The notes below the pieces were generated by a model that did not search any database, was not told the origin of the DNA, and saw only the letters and a list, made by a program, of their open reading frames with translations. Both the position numbers and the translations under genes were made by a program. Below, piece after piece: positions 1 to 8,042 of a stretch of 64,000 nt of DNA. Source of the DNA: Marmoricola sp. (GTDB taxonomy: Bacteria; Actinomycetota; Actinomycetes; Propionibacteriales; Nocardioidaceae); contig JAOPYE010000012.1 in NCBI GenBank assembly GCA_025964775.1, positions 124,001-188,000 of the forward strand, written 5' to 3'. Every line of letters begins with the position of its first letter. Position 1 is the stretch's first letter.

Positions 1-480
1 GTCACCTGCGTTGAAGGTGATGTTGGTGAGGTCGGAGTCATCAGATGAGCCGTCCACGGCCAGCCAAAGCGCCAGACGCCTAGCAGCCACACGAGCGAGG
101 AGGTCTAGTTGGTCGCCGCCGCTGACGCAAGACGTCAAGTATCTCGCACGCTGTGTGGGCGTCCAAGACCTAGGGAGGGCATCAGCTACGGCCAACATCA
201 GATCGCCGATTCCGCAGGCCGGATCGAAAACTCGTGCCCCGCCTGCGATCCGCCGCCGGTACGGTCGAACAGTCCTAGCTCGAAGAGTTGAGCCCGTGAA
301 GAAGGTGCCCGCGTTACGGCGATCGCGTACGGTCGTCGACTCCCGGAACACGGCGCTCGCTTGACCATCGAGGTGCAGTTTCGCGTCACGTACCAAGTCC
401 GCGTCCGCCGACCGCGCGAGCAGGACGGCAAGGTCAGCGAGTGTGTCCTCATATGCCCCAAATTTACTCAGCAGAGGAAA
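1..480 (-). CDS. N-6 DNA methylase, partial (runs off left edge)
   Basis: An open frame runs leftwards from just after an in-frame TGA (481-483) off the window edge. It encodes RRNAGTFFTG about 70 residues in, then RVFDPACGIGDLM. These match the target-approach segment and the SAM-binding motif I (DPACGxG) of gamma-class adenine N-6 methylases such as HsdM. The catalytic NPPY motif would lie outside the window. No ATG or GTG lies in frame before the first motif. The start is either a CTG near 474/471, the TTG at 394-396 (which would lose about 28 residues), or the 5' end is damaged. It sits beside mobile-element genes, so it is probably element cargo for modification or defence. Confidence 0.6.
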
Positions 481-495
481 TCACCCGCCCTTTCG

Positions 496-532
496 CTAGA
501 CCCAACGACTCTAGCGGTCTCGATGGGTCTAG
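496..532. promoter_or_regulatory. Inverted repeat upstream of the methylase
   Basis: CTAGACCCA at 496-504 is mirrored by TGGGTCTAG at 524-532. The arms extend inwards by CGA (506-508) and TCG (520-522) after one mismatch, giving 13-base arms around an 11-base centre. It lies 16-52 bases upstream of the methylase frame. On the minus strand a TTGACT lies further upstream. The shape suits a repressor or C-protein operator, but function is inferred from position only. Confidence 0.4.
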
Positions 533-851
533 GGCTGCCACATTCACCCGAGTCAAGAACGTTCCGTGGTCCTTTGAAGTTGGCCGTAACGAACCTGGCT
601 TGCCACCGTCGCGCGCAGCACGTGGCGAAACGGTTCAACGGTCGGTGTCGGCTCCGGTCCACGTTGCCAGGCCAGCCCGCAGCGCGACGTGTCATTAAGC
701 TGTCTTACCTCGACGTGGGACCAACTACTGACGCGGACGTCCGGAGCGCCCCCGGATTCTTGGGCCTGTCCCCGAGCATGTCGGCTGGAAAGGGGAAGCC
801 CGCAGCCTCAAGCAAGATTCGACCGGGGAGTGGGCGCGTCAATATGGGCTA
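533..851. other. Stretch without a convincing gene
   Basis: Open frames exist on both strands here, but none shows a recognisable domain, a credible ribosome-binding site or the third-position GC bias of the neighbouring genes. I see no tRNA, repeat array or clear terminator. It separates the primase stop (852) from the regulatory region of the methylase. Confidence 0.4.
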
Positions 852-1913
852 CTAGCCGCGGCTGATCCCTCGAGCGGGGCCACGCAGGCTGGAGCGAACT
901 GATCCGCCTACGGGGATGTCGGCGACGAGTTCGCGGGTGATCGTCGTGTGGTCGAAGGGGAGTAGGGCGGCGAGTCGTCCGACCTGGCGGGCGATGTCGG
1001 GTTTCGGCATTCGTCGCACGTCGCGCAGTACCTCGCGGAGTAGGCAGAGCTCGGCTTCTGCGCCGGTTTGTTCTGTTCGCCAAGTGCGTAGGTGGTGGTC
1101 AACGACTTCGTCGGCGGCCGGCCTGGTGCTGCGGATCGCCTCAGCGAGGGCACGCGCCCCTTGTTCCCGGAAAAGGTCTGCTGGGTCGGTGCCGCTGGGG
1201 AGTCGGACAGCGCCGAGCTGGTTCGTGTCCTTGAGCTGTTCGTAGGTTCGCAGGAGTCCTTGGCTGCCGGCGGTGTCGGGGTCGAGCGCGATTGTGATCG
1301 CGTGGGGTCGCAGGTCGGCTACTGCGCGTGCGTGGTTCGGGGTGAATGCGGTGCCGCAGGTGGCGAGGGCGACGGTGGTGGCGCCAGTGGACACGTCGAT
1401 GGCGATGGCGTCGAGTGGGCCTTCGGCGATGACGAGGGTCTGTGGGGTTTCGCTGGATCGTTCGGCAAGTCCGAACAGCGCGACGGACTTGTCATAGATG
1501 GGGGTCTTGCGGGTGTTGAGGTATCTCGGGGTGGCGGGTCCGGCGTTGGGGCCGGCCCGGCCGACGAAACCGATGACGCGCCCGGCGGGGTCTCGTACGG
1601 CGAAGGTGATGCGGTCGCGGAAGGTGTCGAAGACCTGGCCCTTGGTTCCATTCGAAGTGAGCCCGGCGGCGGCGAGTACCGCTTGGGAGTAGCCAAGGGC
1701 TGCGAGGTGATCTCCGAGCCGGTTCCAAGGCCCGGGCGCGTAGCCGATGGCCCATTTGGTGTCGTCGAGCAGGACTCCGAAGCCGCGCTCGGTCAAGTAG
1801 CGGCGCGGGCGCGGGCCGGCGAGGCCGAGGAGTTGTCGGCGGAAGAAGTCGGCGGCGTCCTCGTTGGCGGCGACCAGTTGGTCGGCCGGGATGTCGGGAG
1901 TCATCGGGTCCAT
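852..1913 (-). CDS. Toprim-domain DNA primase (DnaG-like, no zinc finger)
   Basis: 353 residues. The N-terminal half resembles the DnaG catalytic-core N domain (FRDRITFAVRDPAGRVIGF around residues 98-116). It is followed by a Toprim domain with the acidic LVIAEGPLDAIAI motif near residue 165 and ALDPDTAG near 214, which supply the metal-binding Glu and Asp pair. The N-terminal CHC2 zinc-binding domain of chromosomal DnaG is absent, as in many element-borne primases. It probably primes replication of transferred single-stranded DNA. The start overlaps the end of the upstream 480-residue gene by 13 bases, so the two are probably translationally coupled. Confidence 0.8.
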   Translation of the reverse strand: MDPMTPDIPADQLVAANEDAADFFRRQLLGLAGPRPRRYLTERGFGVLLDDTKWAIGYAPGPWNRLGDHLAALGYSQAVLAAAGLTSNGTKGQVFDTFRDRITFAVRDPAGRVIGFVGRAGPNAGPATPRYLNTRKTPIYDKSVALFGLAERSSETPQTLVIAEGPLDAIAIDVSTGATTVALATCGTAFTPNHARAVADLRPHAITIALDPDTAGSQGLLRTYEQLKDTNQLGAVRLPSGTDPADLFREQGARALAEAIRSTRPAADEVVDHHLRTWRTEQTGAEAELCLLREVLRDVRRMPKPDIARQVGRLAALLPFDHTTITRELVADIPVGGSVRSSLRGPARGISRG

Positions 1914-3343
1914 GACGCTGCCTCGACTCGGGGCTGCTCACGAGTGACCTGGTCCTCATGCCTGCGCGAAGCCGAAGTCCGGATGGTAGGCGTGTGTTCC
2001 AGGGCGAGCAGTGCCGTGGCGGCGCGTTTGGTGGTGCGTTCGGCCAGTTTGAACTGGGTCGCGAGGTGGTGGCCTTGTTCGCGGGTGATGGGTCGCCAGG
2101 CGTGGCGGGTGGCAAGCCGGTCGCGCTGGAGTGTCACGAGGTTGCCCTGTGCGGTGAGGTGTTCGACGACCTGGGCGGCGTCGCGGGCAAGCGCGGGAAG
2201 GGCGACCATCAGTGCTCGTTGTTCGGCCCCGCTTGGATCGTTGGTTACGAGGGTGGTGACGGCTTCGGCGTAGGCGGCTGGGGCGCGGGTGAGACCGCGG
2301 ATCGAAGTACTCAGTCCGGTGCCGGCAGTGCCCCAGGCCTCGTGGGCGGCCTCGAGCAGGTCGAGGGCGTGCGCCCTTCGGACGCTGTCGAGGCCACTCT
2401 TGGTTCCGAGAGCAGTGCTGTGGTCGATCGCGCGGGAGATGACCCGGGATCCGAGCAGGGTCAGGTCGCGGAGACTAGCGGGGCTCGCGGCGGCCTCGGT
2501 GCTGGCTTGGTGCCGGGCGATCTCACGCAGCAGGCGAAGGGCGTCCAGGGACGTCTCGAACGCAGCGCTGCGGATGTCACCTGCGATCTGCAAGGCCGGT
2601 CGGAGCTGCCTCAGCGTGGGGGTGGTGCCGGTGTCGTTGCCGCTGTTGAGGTGGCGTAGTTCCCAGAGGGTGGAGCGTGCTGACTTGGCGGCGCGGCGGT
2701 TGGCTTGCTGGAGTCGTCCGAAGGTCGCGAGCTTGATGGGGTTGCCGGTGGGGTGGTGTTGGGCGTGGGTGCGGCTGGCAGTACGGATCAATGGCGCTGA
2801 GGCGGCGATCGCGTCGAGCAGGAAAGTAGTCACGTCCACGCAGGTGGCTGCAGCAGCGGGGCCGATCACGGCTTCTTGTGCCTCTACGGTGCGGGGGACG
2901 TAGACACCGGTGAAGTGGCTGGCGGCCAGGTCGTGAGCAGTCCCCAGGGTCTCGGCAGCGCGGTGCCAGTACCCGGCCCCGATCCGATGGCGGTCGCTGC
3001 TGGTACCGGGTTCGGGCACGTGGTTGGTGTCCCAGTGCGGGCCGGCGGGGATCTCGGCGATCCGCAGGAGCGCCTGGATGTGGCGGGTCGCGGTGGCCAG
3101 GAACCGTTCATAGCCGTCGAGCTCGTCACCGACGACGCTTGCAGCCAGGCCCTTCCCATGTGGTGGGGAGACGAGCTGGGTCGCGGCGGCAGCAGCCTCG
3201 CGTGAGGCATCGAGCAGGTCGCCGTAAGTGACAGTCGAACCACCTGCCGAGCCGGCTTGCGAGTTGGCGCTGAGGCCTGTTTGTCGAGGCACGGCGGGCT
3301 GGATTGTGGCTGATTTTGGGCGTGAGAGAGCAGGCTGCGACAT
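1901..3343 (-). CDS. Hypothetical protein of the mobile element, between relaxase and primase
   Basis: 480 residues, Ala-rich and predicted mostly helical, with no signal peptide, membrane segment or motif I recognise. The C-terminal part carries basic stretches (near LAERTTKRAATALLAL). It lies 49 bases after the relaxase stop and overlaps the primase start by 13 bases, so all three form one transcription unit. The position suggests a role in DNA processing or transfer, but I cannot assign one. Its base composition and codon use are close to the neighbouring relaxase, so it appears intact. Confidence 0.75.
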   Translation of the reverse strand: MSQPALSRPKSATIQPAVPRQTGLSANSQAGSAGGSTVTYGDLLDASREAAAAATQLVSPPHGKGLAASVVGDELDGYERFLATATRHIQALLRIAEIPAGPHWDTNHVPEPGTSSDRHRIGAGYWHRAAETLGTAHDLAASHFTGVYVPRTVEAQEAVIGPAAAATCVDVTTFLLDAIAASAPLIRTASRTHAQHHPTGNPIKLATFGRLQQANRRAAKSARSTLWELRHLNSGNDTGTTPTLRQLRPALQIAGDIRSAAFETSLDALRLLREIARHQASTEAAASPASLRDLTLLGSRVISRAIDHSTALGTKSGLDSVRRAHALDLLEAAHEAWGTAGTGLSTSIRGLTRAPAAYAEAVTTLVTNDPSGAEQRALMVALPALARDAAQVVEHLTAQGNLVTLQRDRLATRHAWRPITREQGHHLATQFKLAERTTKRAATALLALEHTPTIRTSASRRHEDQVTREQPRVEAASWTR

Positions 3344-3391
3344 CGCACCTCCCGAGAACGGTGCAGCAGAGTGGGTTGGTTTTGGGTCAGG

Positions 3392-6300
3392 TCAGCGGGT
3401 TAGCTGGGGATGCGGACGATCGGTCACTCTGTGATCGGGTCGTCGCACGGGGACCGGCACACCTTGGGCGTCGTGTGTCGGACTTGTTTGTGCCTCGCCG
3501 AGTGACGCGAGAGCTGCGTCGTAGGCGGCGGCTTGCCGGCCCTCAGGGGGTGGGACCGGCCCGAGGTCGTGCTGGTGAACTGTCGTGATGCGGTAGGCCT
3601 CGCGGTAGATCACGGCTGGTGACCCGAGCTCGGCGGCTCGGTCGCGGATCAGTGCTGCCCGTGCGGTCAGGTATTGATCCCAGGCCGGGTGCCCCACCGT
3701 CGGGGCCGGCAGCCATCGCAGCGGAGACCTCGGCCGATCATCGCCCGGGTTGCCCGGTTCGGCCGACTCGTAGTGCGGTACCTGTCGGCGAGTGGTTCGG
3801 GTCGCGAGGTCATCGATTCGCGATGCGAGCACCAGCGCAGGGGAGCCAGTGTTGTTCAATGGCTCCAGATCGAATGCCGTGCGCAGCACCGCCGCCGGTG
3901 CTGAACCGGCGGAGGCAGTGGCGGAGGCGAGGGCTCGTGCGAGCCGCGGTGCGCCCTTGTCGTCAAGGACCCTTTGCCGTTCGGCGACCGGCAGCGAGCC
4001 GACTGCTTCGCGTAGCACCTGGGTCGACGCCACCCCGAGGGCATGGTCGTAGGCGGCGATCAGCGCGGGCAGTGCTGCGGCTTCTTCAGTGCTCTTGCGG
4101 ATCACCAGCGTTGCGGATTCCTCGGCACCGGACCGGTTCAACACCGCAGTGAGTACCTCGTGCGCAGTGCTCGGAGCTTGGGGTTCGGTGTGGCAGTCGA
4201 CGTCGATGGGTTCCTCGACGGCGGTGTACCAGGTCGTGGACTCCCGGCCCCGGGTCGAGGCGACGTACAACGCCTCACGGGTCATCTCCGGTGTCACCAG
4301 TGCGTGCGTCGTATCCGTGGTCGAGCCCTGAGCCCGATGCGCCGTGCAGGCATAGGCCAGCTCGACCGACTCGGAGACGTAGGCATGGGGGAGACGCACG
4401 TGTCCACGGCCGGCCAGCGGGCCGACCGTCATCGACCCGTCGGAATGGAGCTTGGTCACCCGCCACACATCGCCGTTGCGGACCCACTTCCCGTGCCCCC
4501 AGCCCAAGGTGCGCTGGTTGGCCCGCGTCACGACCCAGTCCCCGTCTCCCGCGAGGTTGCCGTCGCCGACCGTGATCCCGTCGGCCTCGACTTGTCCGGC
4601 CAGGACCCGTTCGGTACGGGCTCGCGCATTCAGCGCGGAGACGTCACCGGCGGTTGCGGCGACCAGGACTGAGAGCTTCCCGGACCGGACATCGTGCGCC
4701 CAACTGTCGTAGGCCTGCTCGAGCATGACGTCACGAGACCCGGTCCGGACCCGGTCGCGGTCGTTGTAGAACACCAGTGCCGAGGTATCGCCCGTGCGAA
4801 GCAGCAGGGTGGCAGCACCTTCGTCGGGGTCGGAGAACCGGTGCAGGTCAGTGAGGTAGGTGGCGCCGACCTCGTGCTCCAGCAGCCCGAGCGCACCGCC
4901 GGCATCCACCGCCGCGAGCTGGGCCGGATCACCCAAGAGCCGGACCGCGGCACCTCGATCCTGGGCAAGAGTTACGAGTTCGGCGAGTTGCATCGTGCCG
5001 GCCATCCCGGCCTCATCGACCACCAACACGTCCCCGGCCCGAACATCGAACCACTGATCATGCTTTCCGAGTTGGTCGGTGGCGCGATGGTGTTCGTAGA
5101 GGAACTTGTGCAGGTTCTCGGCCCGCATCCCGAGTTCAGTGCCGAGGACGTCGGCTGCTCGTGCGCTGGTGGCCAGCGGGATCACTCGACCGCCCCCAGG
5201 TCCGGGACTACCCTGTTGCCACACAGCGGCGAACGCGTTCATTGCTGTGGTCTTGCCGGCGCCTGCGGGCCCGATCCCGACCACGATCCGCTCCGCACGA
5301 CCGGCGAACGCAGTAACCAGGGCTCGCTGGCCCTCGTCCAGTCGCAGCCCGGTCGTGGATTCGTGGACCGCCAGGGCCGCCTCCAGCACGACAGCCTCAA
5401 CATACGGACCAGACCGATCACGGGCCGCAGCGACCAATTGGTCCTCGGCGGCGAGCACTCGGCCGGTGGTGAACCGGTCCGACCCGTGCACCACGAACAC
5501 ACTCTCCTGATCGCTCTCACGGACCAGTGCGGTTGGTTCGGCGATCAGTTCGGGAGGCCGGATCCGGATCGACATGTCCGGACTGGTGGCGTGCTCGACA
5601 ACGGCCCGGGTGAACTCCTCACGCGCCGTGGCCGAGGGCAGGCGAACGGGACGAAGGAGACGCTCGGCCTCGGCATGCAGGTTCCACAGCGTCCAGGTCG
5701 ACCGCTCAGCCGAGACCCGCCGCACCACCTGTTCGGCCAGCGCGCGCGCACGATCCCCGGTGAGGGCTTCGGGGCCAGACGGCTGGCGCACGGACTCAGC
5801 CTTCCCCACACATTCCGAAACAAACCGCGCAAAACGTCGCGAACCCAACACCGTCCTGGCTTGGCTGGTCCAGTCCTCCACCTGCTCGGCCAGCGCCCGT
5901 GCGTTGCCCTTGGCGTCCCTGGTTTCGAGGGTGGCCTGCTGCGCCAGCTGGAGCTGCGTCGAGCGGTCCGGCTCGCGTCCGTGCGCCGTGCGGTAGTCGC
6001 TGCGGAGCTGGGAGTAGCGGTCCTCGATCGCCGCCCGGCGACGTGAGAAATGCCGGATCAACTCCACCGGCACTCCGCCGATCTCGCGGATGGCCCGCTT
6101 GTCGCTCCTGGTTGGCTTCGCCTGGGCATCGACGAACCGAACACCCAGACGACTAGCAAGCTCGTCCTCGACCCGGGTGTTGTAGCGTTCCGAGGCAGCG
6201 ACCCCGAGCGCGTAGAGGATGCGGGCATCCAGTGAGCGCCACTTGCCGTCGACTCCGCACACCTTGTTCGCCACCGCCACGTGGGTGTGCAGGTCCGGAT

Positions 6301-6937
6301 CTCCGGCCCGTGACTCGCGGTGTTCGAACGCCGCACACACCAGACCCGTTGTGTCGATCTGCGCCGTGCCACCTTTCCCTATCCGGGTGTAAGCAGCGTG
6401 CTGCTCAATCCAACCCAGGGCATTCGCCACCGCTGCCCGGTGCGCCTCCTCGACTTGTTGCCGCACCTCGGGACCACCCAAGGCCCACAACAACGACACC
6501 GACTTCACCGGGGTAAACACCAAGTCATAACCCGACACCGCTCGCCGGCCGCGCCTGGCCTCCATCGCCGCGATGTAGTTCCGCGCGGTCTGCGACGGCG
6601 GTCGACCGTTCGCCGCCTCGAAGTGCGCCACCCGGGCAGCCACCCGCTCGGCGTAAGGAGCCAGGTCGGCATAGGTCGGGTAGGCAGCACCGAGTTTCGA
6701 GTTCCCGTCCGGATGCAACCCGCGGCCGAACAACGCCCGCATCTGCGCCTCCGAGACCTCTGCCCCAGCAACACCAAGTTGGGCCGCGCCGGCGCCCATC
6801 CACGCCCCTGCTGGGTTGCCCCGAGCCACGTAATACGCCGACAGCGACTGACCTGGAGCACGACGCTCGTCAGCCGAGGCAACCTGCCTCGTCAGGTAGG
6901 TATAGCCATCACCAGCACTCAGCTTGTGCACGGTCAT
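3392..6937 (-). CDS. MobF-family conjugative relaxase with RecD-like helicase domain (TraA/TrwC type)
   Basis: About 1181 residues from the ATG at 6937 (MTVHKLSAGDGYTYL, the usual MobF opening). An upstream start at 6973 would add 12 residues. The N-terminal relaxase has tyrosines in GDGYTYL and AYYVARGNPAGAWMG, the segment FTPVKSVSLLWAL, and the metal-binding histidines in DPDLHTHVAVANKV near residue 220. The C-terminal helicase has Walker A GIGPAGAGKTTA (about 560), Walker B VLVVDEAGMAG (about 640) and YACTAHRAQGSTTD (about 870). It should nick oriT, stay covalently bound to the 5' end and unwind the strand for transfer. No type IV secretion gene is visible in the window. Confidence 0.92.
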   Translation of the reverse strand: MTVHKLSAGDGYTYLTRQVASADERRAPGQSLSAYYVARGNPAGAWMGAGAAQLGVAGAEVSEAQMRALFGRGLHPDGNSKLGAAYPTYADLAPYAERVAARVAHFEAANGRPPSQTARNYIAAMEARRGRRAVSGYDLVFTPVKSVSLLWALGGPEVRQQVEEAHRAAVANALGWIEQHAAYTRIGKGGTAQIDTTGLVCAAFEHRESRAGDPDLHTHVAVANKVCGVDGKWRSLDARILYALGVAASERYNTRVEDELASRLGVRFVDAQAKPTRSDKRAIREIGGVPVELIRHFSRRRAAIEDRYSQLRSDYRTAHGREPDRSTQLQLAQQATLETRDAKGNARALAEQVEDWTSQARTVLGSRRFARFVSECVGKAESVRQPSGPEALTGDRARALAEQVVRRVSAERSTWTLWNLHAEAERLLRPVRLPSATAREEFTRAVVEHATSPDMSIRIRPPELIAEPTALVRESDQESVFVVHGSDRFTTGRVLAAEDQLVAAARDRSGPYVEAVVLEAALAVHESTTGLRLDEGQRALVTAFAGRAERIVVGIGPAGAGKTTAMNAFAAVWQQGSPGPGGGRVIPLATSARAADVLGTELGMRAENLHKFLYEHHRATDQLGKHDQWFDVRAGDVLVVDEAGMAGTMQLAELVTLAQDRGAAVRLLGDPAQLAAVDAGGALGLLEHEVGATYLTDLHRFSDPDEGAATLLLRTGDTSALVFYNDRDRVRTGSRDVMLEQAYDSWAHDVRSGKLSVLVAATAGDVSALNARARTERVLAGQVEADGITVGDGNLAGDGDWVVTRANQRTLGWGHGKWVRNGDVWRVTKLHSDGSMTVGPLAGRGHVRLPHAYVSESVELAYACTAHRAQGSTTDTTHALVTPEMTREALYVASTRGRESTTWYTAVEEPIDVDCHTEPQAPSTAHEVLTAVLNRSGAEESATLVIRKSTEEAAALPALIAAYDHALGVASTQVLREAVGSLPVAERQRVLDDKGAPRLARALASATASAGSAPAAVLRTAFDLEPLNNTGSPALVLASRIDDLATRTTRRQVPHYESAEPGNPGDDRPRSPLRWLPAPTVGHPAWDQYLTARAALIRDRAAELGSPAVIYREAYRITTVHQHDLGPVPPPEGRQAAAYDAALASLGEAQTSPTHDAQGVPVPVRRPDHRVTDRPHPQLTR

Positions 6938-6992
6938 CACGGGCGGTAGCGATCGGTAGACAACATGCATCAATCCAGCCAGTCAGTCACCC

Positions 6993-7010
6993 GCCGGAAG
7001 AAGGTCCGGC
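6993..7010. repeat. Short inverted repeat between relaxase and tRNA-like site (oriT candidate)
   Basis: GCCGGA (6993-6998) and TCCGGC (7005-7010) form a perfect 6-bp hairpin with a 6-base loop. It lies just upstream of the relaxase start, where MobF elements often carry oriT. It could equally be a weak terminator on the plus strand, since TTATGGTCTT follows. Confidence 0.25.
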
Positions 7011-7092
7011 TTATGGTCTTGTACTGGTCCTCTGGATCTGTGGAACCTGCTCGCGGAATGCGCGCGGACGGTAGGCGTGTCGACAGCAAACT

Positions 7093-7171
7093 TGCAGGTC
7101 AGCGGCGAGCGGCCGACGGACTGTAAATCCGTCGACTTATGTCTCCGAAGGTTCGAATCCTTCATCTGCCA
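7093..7171 (+). tRNA. tRNA-Tyr (GUA)-like, defective D arm; probable attR of the element
   Basis: The anticodon arm (ACGGA / CTGTAAA / TCCGT, anticodon GTA), a class II variable arm (GAC/GTC), the T arm (GAAGG TTCGAAT CCTTC) and the 3' acceptor strand are all intact. The 5' acceptor strand TGCAGGT pairs at only 6 of 7 positions. The D-arm region is about six bases short and does not form the normal CCC/GGG stem. This suits a 3' tRNA fragment recreated by site-specific integration, with the intact gene at the other end of the element, left of the window. It could still be annotated as a tRNA; I doubt that it is functional. Confidence 0.6.
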
Positions 7172-7177
7172 CAGCCA

Positions 7178-7207
7178 GGCCCCCGATCCGAGATCGGGGG
7201 CCTTTCT
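7178..7207 (+). terminator. Rho-independent terminator after the tRNA-like sequence
   Basis: GGCCCCCGATC and GATCGGGGGCC form a perfect 11-bp stem with a CGA loop (7178-7202), followed by TTTCT. It sits 6 bases past the tRNA-like 3' end and fits the native terminator of the tRNA gene. Confidence 0.85.
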
Positions 7208-7250
7208 GCTGCGATACTGCGACCCCGGCCGTCGAGACCCCGAGGTTGTG

Positions 7251-7994
7251 ATGTCGTCACGCGAGCGCTTCCGGCAGCGTCTGCGTGCTTCGCCTGCCTG
7301 GGAGACGCTGGTGCTCACCAAGGCGCTCCTTGAGGGAGGACAGCGACGGCAGACCGCCGTCGCCCGGATCCTGCGTCCTGACAACCTCTTCCAGCCGTAC
7401 GCCACGACGTCGTCGGACCGGTATCCCACCGAGCTCGCCGCGGTCCACACCGCTCTCGAGGTGGCTGCGCCGGCGATCCTGTCCTTCGGGTGCTCCTCGG
7501 GTGAGGAGCTGCTCAGCCTGCTGCAGAGCTTCCCGACCGCACGCATCCACGGCATCGACATCAACCCGCTGGCCGTCAGGAGCGCGCGCAAGCGCGTGGC
7601 GGCGGCCGGGGTGAGCGAGGCCGTCTCCGTCGCACGTGGCGGTGACGCGAGCGCAGAAGCCGCGTCGTCGTACGACCTGGTGCTGGCGTTGGCGGTGTTC
7701 CGTCACGGCGACCTGAACGACGGGCCGCCCAGGTGCGATGCCGTGCTGCGGTTCGCCGACTTCGAGCGGACCGTCGACGGCCTGGCTGCCTGCGTGAAGC
7801 CGGGCGGGCTCCTGGTGATCCGGCACGCCAACTTCCGGTTCACCGACTGCGCCGGCGCCGCAGGATTTGAAGCCGTCGCGGTCGGCTACCCCTCGGTCGG
7901 TGAACAGGGCCTGCCGACGCCGGTCTACGGCCGGGACGACACCCTGATGGACCTCGGGCTGCGCGACGACGGGGTCTACCGGCGGGTCCGCTGA
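7251..7994 (+). CDS. Class I SAM-dependent methyltransferase
   Basis: 247 residues from the ATG at 7251 (a GTG lies 3 bases before it). The frame is open further upstream into the tRNA-like sequence, but that part is not coding. ILSFGCSSGEELLSLL followed by ARIHGIDINPLAV is the motif I/II pair of a Rossmann-fold methyltransferase. CVKPGGLLVIRHANFRF is the post-core segment found in small-molecule and lipid methyltransferases. The substrate is not evident. It is the first chromosomal gene after the putative att site. Confidence 0.7.
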   Translation: MSSRERFRQRLRASPAWETLVLTKALLEGGQRRQTAVARILRPDNLFQPYATTSSDRYPTELAAVHTALEVAAPAILSFGCSSGEELLSLLQSFPTARIHGIDINPLAVRSARKRVAAAGVSEAVSVARGGDASAEAASSYDLVLALAVFRHGDLNDGPPRCDAVLRFADFERTVDGLAACVKPGGLLVIRHANFRFTDCAGAAGFEAVAVGYPSVGEQGLPTPVYGRDDTLMDLGLRDDGVYRRVR

Positions 7995-8029
7995 CCCGCC
8001 GAGTCAGGTAGGTGTCAGGTAACCGGACC

Positions 8030-8035
8030 TAGCCT
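8030..8035 (+). promoter_or_regulatory. -10-like box of a possibly leaderless promoter
   Basis: TAGCCT lies 7 bases before the ATG at 8043, so transcription would start at or next to the start codon. No clear -35 hexamer is seen. The same arrangement recurs upstream of genes at 26774, 30062 and 34863. Confidence 0.4.
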
Positions 8036-8042
8036 CCGCATC

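Noticed and set aside
361-855. Open frame of 164 codons on the plus strand at the left end
   Set aside because: Opposes the methylase motifs, lacks a ribosome-binding site and any domain; codon use unlike neighbours.
7077-7250. Start of the methyltransferase inside the tRNA-like sequence
   Set aside because: The frame is open by chance through the tRNA and a strong terminator; the ATG at 7251 is the sensible start.
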